Source of the DNA: Pagrus major
Taxonomy: Eukaryota; Chordata; Actinopteri; Spariformes; Sparidae
Reading direction: 5' to 3'
Length of the DNA: 64,000 bases
Assembly (NCBI RefSeq): GCF_040436345.1
Contig: NC_133223.1
Coordinates: 6,304,847 to 6,368,846, forward strand
The notes below the pieces were generated by a model that was given only the letters and a program-made list of their open reading frames with translations, was not told the origin of the DNA and made no database searches. The position numbers and the translations under genes are program-made. Of the stretch, positions 54,704 through 64,000 are shown in pieces; position 1 is the stretch's first letter, and each line of letters starts with the position of its first letter.

Positions 54704-55841
54704 ATGGATGTCAGCATCGCTGTGTCGCTTATCCGAGGCCAGATGGGTGCCGTGGTCGAGCGAGCAGTGAACGGAGCGGTGGAGACGGTGCTGGCAGAGA
54801 TGCTCAAAGTGGTGGGAATCAAGTTTGAGGAGCTGAAAGCCCAGGTGGCGCTGATGAAGAGGGACCTCACAGCGCTGCAGAGGGAAAAGGCCCTGAAAGA
54901 GAAGGAGAACGACAACATTCGAGCCAAGCTGCGCTACACCGAGCTGAAGCTGAAGTACTACCGGCAGGGAGTGGAGGAGGAGCTGCAACAGAGGGCATCC
55001 ACCTCCACTGTGGTCCGTATCCACCCGTCAACCTTTCACCAAGCTCAGAGAGGTGGTGCAGGAGTTTCCTCCACTGAGACCTCTTCACCATGCTCGACTC
55101 AGACCGGGACCTCTGAGGGATCACTGACGAGAAGCAATCAAGGTACTGATCACGAAAGGGACTGACATCTACATGACTGTCCACTTCAATGACTCTCACT
55201 GTTTCCTGTGTTTGTACTCCCAGAATGCACCTCTCCACAGGGCATGAGCAGGCATGCAGTCAGAGTGAACTGTCATTCAGATGTGGGAGTTGCCAGCTCC
55301 GACACGTCTGACTTACTGCTGCCTGTAACGCTCTCTGTGAACACACCAACACAATCTGTGGACAGCAGTACAGGTATGGAACTGAGTGAGTGTGTGTGTG
55401 TGTGCTATATTCGTTTGTCCTCTGCTGCTTTATACATGTGATTTGGAAGGTTTGGTAGTAGCCTAAAGTAAAAAAAAATAGGAAACCCTAGAGAGTCCGC
55501 TGCTCACATATTGACAAATATGATTGTTGTCATGTTGTATCCCTGTATGGAGACAGCAGACTGAACATGTCTACGTTTGTGCAGTTTTGTTCTGTCCCAC
55601 TGAGCGAGACACAGCTCAGAGCAAGGATGACGATCAGGAGGATGACGACTGTGAGTGGACCATCACTCTGCAGCCACAAATAGAAGGTGTGGACACTGTC
55701 GAAGCCCCTCCTCCGGTCCAGGCCCTGACTCTGGATCCAGGACAGCAGCCAGGTGCTGGCTCATTGTTCCCGGAAGGTTCCCCCCAGGCTGATAGCTCCA
55801 CTCTGCCCTCCTCTGTTCCACAGGTAACAGCACATACAGTG

Positions 55842-55914
<73 letters not shown>

Positions 55915-58900
55915 AGGTGGCCCTGCTTCCCGCTTTGACCTATGACCTCTTTTAAAATAAGGACAAAGAGTAAAAGGCTGGCTCACTATATTAATATATT
56001 TGTAGTTTGAGAACACAGAAGAAGAAACAAATGCTTTAGATCAGAGAAAGTACATTAGATTCATATTTATTTTAGCACAAACATACCAATAATTTTGTTA
56101 CATTTCATTTGATTTTCCTGCTCATCAGTGTGCATCTAGTATCAGATAGTAGAAGGCAAAAATATCGCTGTGATTGATACTTAATACAATACTTAATAAT
56201 CGAGAATTAATGCAATAGTTGATATAGTTCTAATAATAATACATTCTTGTAGTGCTCATCATTACATGTGTGCTTCAGACAATGAAACACAAAATGTAAT
56301 TGCTTAGGCAAAAATTAAGATTCACCAATTAAAAAGGCAACAAACAAGAAAAGTGTTCAGACAGGAAGAGTGTTCAGACAGAGGGTGAATAGAGGTGCTG
56401 CAGTAATGGGCAGAATGAGAAAAATAATGTCGTCTTGGAACGTCTGTGAAGCTGAAAAATAACGTGACATGTGACCTTTAATTTGTCACCAGAGTTCAGC
56501 AGAAATTATACACAGAAATGAATGTTTCTGTCACAGTCACAGCTAACCTAGACAGAAAAGTATTAAACTGAATTAAGATACAAATCCATTACCAGACAGT
56601 ATTCTGAACTAAGAGAGGAATGTTTGCATCTGGCTGTCACGTCTTAAGTAAACTTGTGGAGGTATTAAACTCGTCCCAGTCCTAAAATCCTGCTTGTCTC
56701 CTGTTGTAATGCAGGTGAAGCAGGAGGTGGAGGAGGTGATCTGTATCAAGGAGGAGCCAGAGGACGAGCAGGAGGAGGCCTCCCTGCTGCTGGACTATCA
56801 GGTGGAGCAGGATCATCTTCCAGAGTCTGAGGTGAAGATCAAATCTGAGAATGCTCAGCAGTCATTGTGAGCGTCTTCTCTCCAAGAGAAAAACATTTCT
56901 AAGAAGTTAGTCCCTGCAAAGTTCCTGAAAGACTTTGTGCTGTTAGTTCTGCATATTATCAGTGGTCAACGGCACTCTGGAGTCCATCCCTCACAGAGGA
57001 ACAGTTTGATCCTGCAGCAACTATTAGCACCAGCATTCAGTGAACAAACAGACACATCTGCCAGTGATGACGAAACCACAGTGGAATTTCTCTACCCACT
57101 GGACAGGGAATTGATTGAGTGCTTTGCTGCCACAGAACAGAATGAGAAAAAAAAAAAAAAAAGATTCTGGAAAACTAAAGTAACTGAATTACAATTACAA
57201 AATAAATACAAACAGATCATAAAGTAACACGTCACAAGATAATTCCTGGAATGCACTGCCTTTCAGAAGTCTGTCTAATGTTTCTGTCTGTTCCTCCAGG
57301 CTCAGACTCACTCAGTGACAGAGTGGTCCGGCCAGAGAAATCACACCACTGCCTTCAGCTCAGCCGGACCGAGCACCTGTGAGTAAATCTGTGCATGTGA
57401 GTGTTGGCAGATGTCAAGCATGTTACTGAGTTTATACTGCTTGGCTGATTTTAAAATCTGAGCACAAAATCTAAGATGGCAGTGTTGATTGTAAGCATAT
57501 GATTTCCATTACAAAGCAGTATTGACCACTGTTTCCTTCTTAGTCCCACAGTTGAATGTTTGAGCTTCACTGTGTAGAATGATGTGTGTGCAGAGTTTGA
57601 CACTAGAAGGCTGTTTCCACATTCACTGCTCAAAGTGTAAATTTTATTTTTGTTCATTGAAAATCATGCTTGTAGGCCCACCTACGAGCATGATTTGTGA
57701 CATCACAAATAGTTTGGAAGCTGGTCCAACATTCAGCACACAATATTGTGAGAGAAACTTAAAGCCTCTAGTACACACACACACTGACATCTTGTGTCCA
57801 ACAGTTAAAACTTGTGAAGTAGAAGTTATTTGTATATTCATTAGGGCTGTAATGGTACATAGAAGTCACAGTTCTGTATGCACCTCGGTACAGGGGTCAC
57901 AGTTTCTTTTCATTTATTTTTAACTAACAGCAGTGTTGTTACAGTTTGTTCCACCTGGTTAAGACATTAGAAATTAAAATAGCATTTAAATAGACAATAA
58001 AACAAAGGAAAAGTTCTAAAAAGTTAAATAAATAGTTTAAGATAAAAGAAATTGCCTTTTAAAGACAATAACAAAAGCAAGCAAATAAATAATTACAGAT
58101 TCTAAAGAGGTTCGTGTATGTAATTTGTTGTAAAGCCACAGTAAACTGTGATGTTTTAAGATTTAATGACAGTTTTAGCAGACCTCAGGTGTTCAGGAAG
58201 CTTTTTCCACAGGAGGAGAGCAGAGAAAGTAAAAGCTGCTTCACTTTTGCTTGTTAGTGCATTAAGCAGTAAACGGTGAACATAAACTCTCACCAGGTCA
58301 TATTTTAATGTATGGCTGATAAAAACAAATGTAAACGCGATGTACATTCTAATTACTTTGGTAATGTCTTCTCTAAAAGCTCCTCTCTGGTTGGAAAACA
58401 GCTTATAGGCACATTAGCGCCACTAACCGAGTCGGTTTGGGACCCTACGTGTACCATTACAACCCTAATATTCATAGATTCTGGAATCTTGAATGATGGA
58501 GAAGGATTAGGTGGAATTGTAAGGATTTTAATGTAACGTTAAAGTAATTATACTTTTTTCTCTGCAAAAATCACATTTTAGAGAATTTTTTATATGCCTT
58601 AATAAATCCATGGAGGGGATCTTTAATTATGTAAATCAATAATCAGCCATAGCAATCCACCTCCAGCCTGTACTTAATTTAATTATTAAAAAAGTCCCTG
58701 TGTGTGCTCTCAGATGCAATGCCTCAGCCAGCAGCCTCCCTGCTGTCGATGGTGTCCTTGCCACCTGGTATCCCACCTCGCCAGGGGGTGCGGCCCTGGA
58801 CTAAAGACCTCAGCCTTTATGAAGAATATAAACTGCGCAGGAACGAGCTCCGCCGGCGAAGCCTCAACAGACGCAGAGAGCTGGAAAAAACGCTGCCTCA

Positions 58901-60286
58901 GCCTCTGCTGGCAGATATGGTGAGTCAGCCTTAGTGTTCTGAATATTTGAACATATTCAAATTATCTATGTGCTAAATTGTAATACACATGTTGTAAAGT
59001 TGTAGATTTTAAAGGGTCATCTCCTTTAGCAGTTTCCTGTTTAATGTAAAAACTGATGACGTGTTAAAGGTGCGAGAGCGTCGAGAGAAGACCAGACTGA
59101 GGGTGGCGAGATGGAGGGCAAAAAGGAAGCTCCAGGCCTGTATTAACCAGGCTCAGGTCTGTAGTGACTTTAGCTTTTCCATCACACAAAGGAGTACATG
59201 ATTATTAAGATGATGGCTATGTCCCTGACACAAGAAGTGTCATATTAATCAGTTGTCCCTCTGTAGGAGATTTTCAGGCTGAAACATTTAGGTTGAATTA
59301 CACTAGAATTTTCTTTTTTCAGGTCTTTGTTTTGGCTGATTTTGTATCAAGTGTTCAGTGATTTCTTTAGTTGTTTAGAGCTGTTAATGTCACAACTTTA
59401 TTTGCGTGCTGTAAGTGACTGCACTCTAGTTAGTAAGTGATACCTTGACTCACATTACAGCAGCGGATCCTACTTTAGATGTCATGGTCAGTACTTTGCC
59501 CAGTTGCACAGGATCTGCTACATGGTTTTGAATAATTAACACGTAAGCTGCAACCTACAAACCTCACTGTTACTTACTGACTAGGAGTCACTGGGACTTG
59601 ACACAGAATGAAATGCCTTCCCCTTTTTTCTTTTGCCACTCTCAGGCTCTAGGTGGCGCTGCAGGTCTTTCTCAAACTGGCTTTCCCATCAGCAGCCAGC
59701 ATCAGCAGCCCAGAATGCATCATGGTAAGATGACTCTCTTTTTGAAGCTGTTGTCGACTGTCCCAGTTATCACTGGCTTGTGTCGTTCCTCTGTCACAGT
59801 TTTCTTCACTTAAGCAACATACAGAGCCTTCATTTTCATAATGACACACGAGTGCAGAGAGAGCCACAGCAGATCGTCTCTCTCCTCAAAAACATCCTCT
59901 TCTTAAATTCACAAATTAAAAACTATGCACTAATTGAGCATGATTAAATAGTCCTGTTTAAGATGAAATGATATAAATGCTGTCTCAGGAAAGTGAGGGC
60001 GACTGTTTTGCCATGTTGTGTTTCAGCCGCCCCCTCCAGTACTCAGCAGAGACAGAGCTCAGCGCCGCCTCACTCCAACAGCTTCCTCAACATGTCGGCA
60101 GCAAACAGCATCTCTGCTAGTCTTCCCTTCATACCTACGACCTCCTCCTCCTCTTCTCTGCTCCTCAGAGGCCCCAACATGGCCACACATCGGCACACTG
60201 TGACATCATCGTCATCGTCATCCTACCCCCAGGTCAACCTACCGCAGCAGAGTATCTCCCTGACAGATGCAGATATCTTGCAGTGA
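54704..60286 (+). CDS. Unrecognised nuclear-type protein with coiled coil and Arg-rich region (9 exons, 551 residues)
   Basis: Exons: 54704-55142, 55224-55373, 55585-55823, 56715-56831, 57300-57378, 58714-58919, 59070-59156, 59646-59724, 60027-60286. All have GT/AG borders and fitting phases, 1656 nt in all. Residues 1-100 form helices and a Lys/Glu coiled coil of the kind found before zinc fingers in many teleost proteins (AVETVLAEMLKVVG, KFEELKAQ). Exons 3-4 are acidic and carry SUMO-type motifs (VKQE, IKEEPED). Exons 6-7 are strongly basic (YKLRRNELRRRSLNRRRELE, then VRERREKTRLRVARWRAKRK), a possible DNA- or RNA-binding stretch. The C-terminus is Ser/Gln-rich. There are no zinc fingers. 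If the donor at 56832 is not used, exon 4 runs to a TGA at about 56868-56870 and gives a shorter form without the basic part. I do not recognise the gene; a transcription-related role is only an inference. Confidence 0.75.
55824..56714 (+). other. Intron 3 of the coiled-coil gene
   Basis: Apart from the CA repeat I see nothing in it; AT-rich and non-coding. Confidence 0.5.
55845..55912 (+). repeat. (CA)n microsatellite just after the exon 3 donor
   Basis: About 33 CA units starting some 20 bp after the donor at 55824 of the coiled-coil gene. Confidence 0.92.
57379..58713 (+). other. Intron 5 of the coiled-coil gene
   Basis: It contains a palindromic GCATGATTTTCAATGA...AAATCATGCTTGTAGG...CATGATTTG stretch near 57650-57700 and a minus-strand LINE remnant at 58156-58350. 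No exon of the gene fits here. Confidence 0.5.
58156..58350 (-). mobile_element. LINE C-terminal remnant
   Basis: A minus-strand frame with SEAAFTFSALLLWKKLPEHL followed by RSAKTV is the conserved tail of fish LINE ORF2 proteins. Only about 40 codons are recognisable. Confidence 0.6.
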
Positions 60287-62280
60287 GATGTTGGTTGGTG
60301 TTCAGGAGAAGTCGCTTGCAGAATGTGCTCAGTCCTGGAGTGGTGATGCAGCCATCTTTGTGTTGTCAGCCTGTGGAGCTTACCTAATCAGACACTTTAT
60401 CATTTTGTCAATAATTTGCTCACGCAACATTGAATTTCCATTCACAACACATTACAAGGAGAGACTGGTGCTAAAAGTGAATTCACTTCTTTACTGAGCG
60501 TAGATGACAGTGTTTCAGTCCATCTGGACTGAACCATATGTACAGACAAAATAATCAGAGCCCCTGATATGGATCACCTTATCATTGCTATTCAGAACTC
60601 TGCTCATCAGAACTCTTTTACCCTCGTTTTACATCAGTTACACATAACATCCAGTAGATCAAGATCAGGCACTGTTAACTCATTGTGATAAAGTTCTCTC
60701 TCTGTCCTGTACATGTTTACATACAAAATAGTTGTTTGATTTGATTGAAATATTGTACCACAGGAACAATATTGTTGTCTCATTGTTTTTTAAGTGTGCA
60801 TGTGACTGTCTTTTAAATATTGGACAGACACTGTTTTACAGTGCGTGGGTGTAATTTGTGCACTTTGTTGTGGAGCTGAATTGCATAAAAAAAGACACAC
60901 TTCTACTTGGCATGATGAGGACACAAAGAAGTAACCAGAGGCACAAATACTGTCAGTCCTCTTTTTATATTTTATTTGTCAGTCGGCCAAAGTACAAAGT
61001 CAGTCTCCAGATAATAATGAGAGGCCTGATGCCTTGTTCAGTTCTAATAAATGCAGTTAAAATAAACACTGTGTTGAACTTTTATTTTCTTCCTGAATAG
61101 ATAATATGTATATTACAACAAGCTTAAGACATTGGTACAGATTTTTTAAGAATAAAGGAAGGGGCTCTGCGGAGCTTCTGTGATGTGCTGGTAGTTGGTG
61201 GTTAGTTTATGTTAGTGGACTCCATTTCTAAACTAACGTTAGCTACTGTTGCGCTCTGTTAGCAGAGAGGAGAGAGGCACTGAGAACAGGCATAAAGTCA
61301 CATCCTTTGAATGGTCGTGAAAAATCTGACCAGAGTCCTTCACAAAGAAATCCACAGTCCAGCAGCAAGAAACTACTTCAATAACTCGTCCACATGCTTG
61401 TATAGACAACACAGAGAGACGGGAAGGTCTCATTTATCACATATCATTTCTTATATGTATTATTATTGGTTGCTGTAATCAGCTCTTCATGGTGGCTGTA
61501 AAGCAGCTCCTTCGTACCATGACTACACTGTATTAAAATCCACAGTCCTCGTTCTGTATAAAATACAGATCATAGTTCAGCTGAAGCAGCTGGTGTGAGC
61601 CAAATGAAGTCAGTATCTTCATGCTGGTTGCAGGTGCAAGTTTATTGCCACCTCTTTGTACCCGGCTATGTATCCCTCCTCAGCAGCTCAGCAGACAGAT
61701 ACAGCCACAGAGCAAATTTCATAATAAAGAGACCTACATTTGGAAAATACCCACTCAGTTTGTTAAAGTGGTGTCACTAATGAAGTTGTCTGAATCTGAA
61801 TCAAATCAGACTGCCTGAGTCTCATAATAGCTTTGGCTGAACAGGCTGACAGTTTGTACAGAAGGTCAGTGAGTTTTGCTCCAGGTTTCTGTCTGTTTAA
61901 CAGTGCAACTACAGGATATATTCATCACGGGTCTGGAGAGGACAATGATTTCCATGCAGCATATAAGTATTATAAAGTATTGACCGAAGATTCGGCATAT
62001 TCTAGGTATTTGATATTGTCAACAAGACCATAAACTGATGCACTAGTGGGTGTCTCAGTACTTAAAAACATTCCTATGGCTCTCAGGACCCATTTGTTTC
62101 TATTGACAGAGGTATAGATCTTTAAAATAGGTCATGAACATGTACTTCCATTGTTTTAAACACTGGGCAGTTTAATTTTAGCAAATGTTATTCAAACTGG
62201 AGTAAAAAGCTGAAAAGGACACACATCCTTTGAACTGAGGGGGAGTTCATCTGTGTTTTTCAGTATTTCTTGTGTGTGTG
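60287..62280. other. Tail-to-tail intergenic region
   Basis: This separates the plus-strand coiled-coil gene from the minus-strand ferlin. Poly(A) signals AATAAA near 61047 and 61060 could serve the former. Besides the inverted-repeat element at 61159-61440, I see nothing else. Confidence 0.5.
61159..61440 (-). mobile_element. Short inverted-repeat element (MITE-like), copy 2
   Basis: An inverted, diverged copy of the element at 33834-34195. It keeps the AAGGGGCTCTGCGG end at 61159 and the whole central part. The other end is worn or truncated. Confidence 0.65.
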
Positions 62281-63872
<1,592 letters not shown>

Positions 63873-64000
63873 TCAAAATAAGTAGAATAATTACTGTTTA
63901 ATTCAAGACTTTAAAGGTCCCATATTATATGAAGTGAGACTTCCATATCTGTTTGATAATAAAGCTGGTCTGGGTGCTGTATAAATAATGGGAAAGTATG

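Overview
This is a vertebrate, almost certainly teleost fish, genomic window. The host genes are split into many short exons with clean GT/AG junctions. The sequence is rich in CA/GT and AT microsatellites and in repeats typical of ray-finned fish: Ty3/Gypsy elements of two lineages, Tx1/L1-like and L2/CR1-like LINEs, a Tc1/mariner derivative with long terminal inverted repeats, a tRNA-derived SINE and short inverted-repeat elements. No bacterial or phage features are present.

Layout. 1-8 kb: AT-rich sequence with no host gene seen, a Myb/SANT-like (PIF/Harbinger-type) coding remnant, a strong hairpin and microsatellites. 8.1-27.4 kb: a nest of transposons. A minus-strand Tx1/L1-like LINE (27358 down to 9364) is broken by a plus-strand L2/CR1-like LINE (about 24166-25318). 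It is broken again, just before its ORF2 stop, by a 13.6-kb Ty3/Gypsy insertion (outer element, 9435-23073, 220-bp LTRs, target duplication GTTTG). The outer element is itself split by a second Ty3/Gypsy element (inner element, 11038-19741, about 1.03-kb LTRs, target duplication TGTA) whose single 2099-codon gag-pol frame is uninterrupted. Reading frames on both sides of each LTR insertion continue in register. The LTR pairs differ at about 5 of 220 positions (outer) and about 4 substitutions plus one 6-bp indel in about 1030 (inner), by eye, which agrees with the nesting order.

29.2-48.9 kb: a 23-exon plus-strand gene that I assign to the KIAA2012 family. All exon phases join to give 1202 codons plus a stop. 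It has a conserved N-terminus, a long Glu/Arg/Lys-rich coiled coil and a conserved C-terminus. Its introns carry a Tc1/mariner derivative, a SINE and other repeats. 49.3-50.2 kb: a minus-strand olfactory-receptor pseudogene. 54.7-60.3 kb: a nine-exon plus-strand gene (551 codons plus stop) that I do not recognise. It has an N-terminal coiled coil, an acidic part with SUMO-type motifs and an Arg-rich basic part, which suggests a nuclear protein. 62.3-63.8 kb and continuing past the right edge: the last six coding exons, on the minus strand, of a type-II (otoferlin/FER1L4/FER1L6-like) ferlin, covering the end of the last C2 domain and the C-terminal membrane anchor. It lies tail-to-tail with the unrecognised gene.

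The host genes show no obvious common pathway. The most informative part of the window is the transposon nest, whose insertion history can be read to the base.
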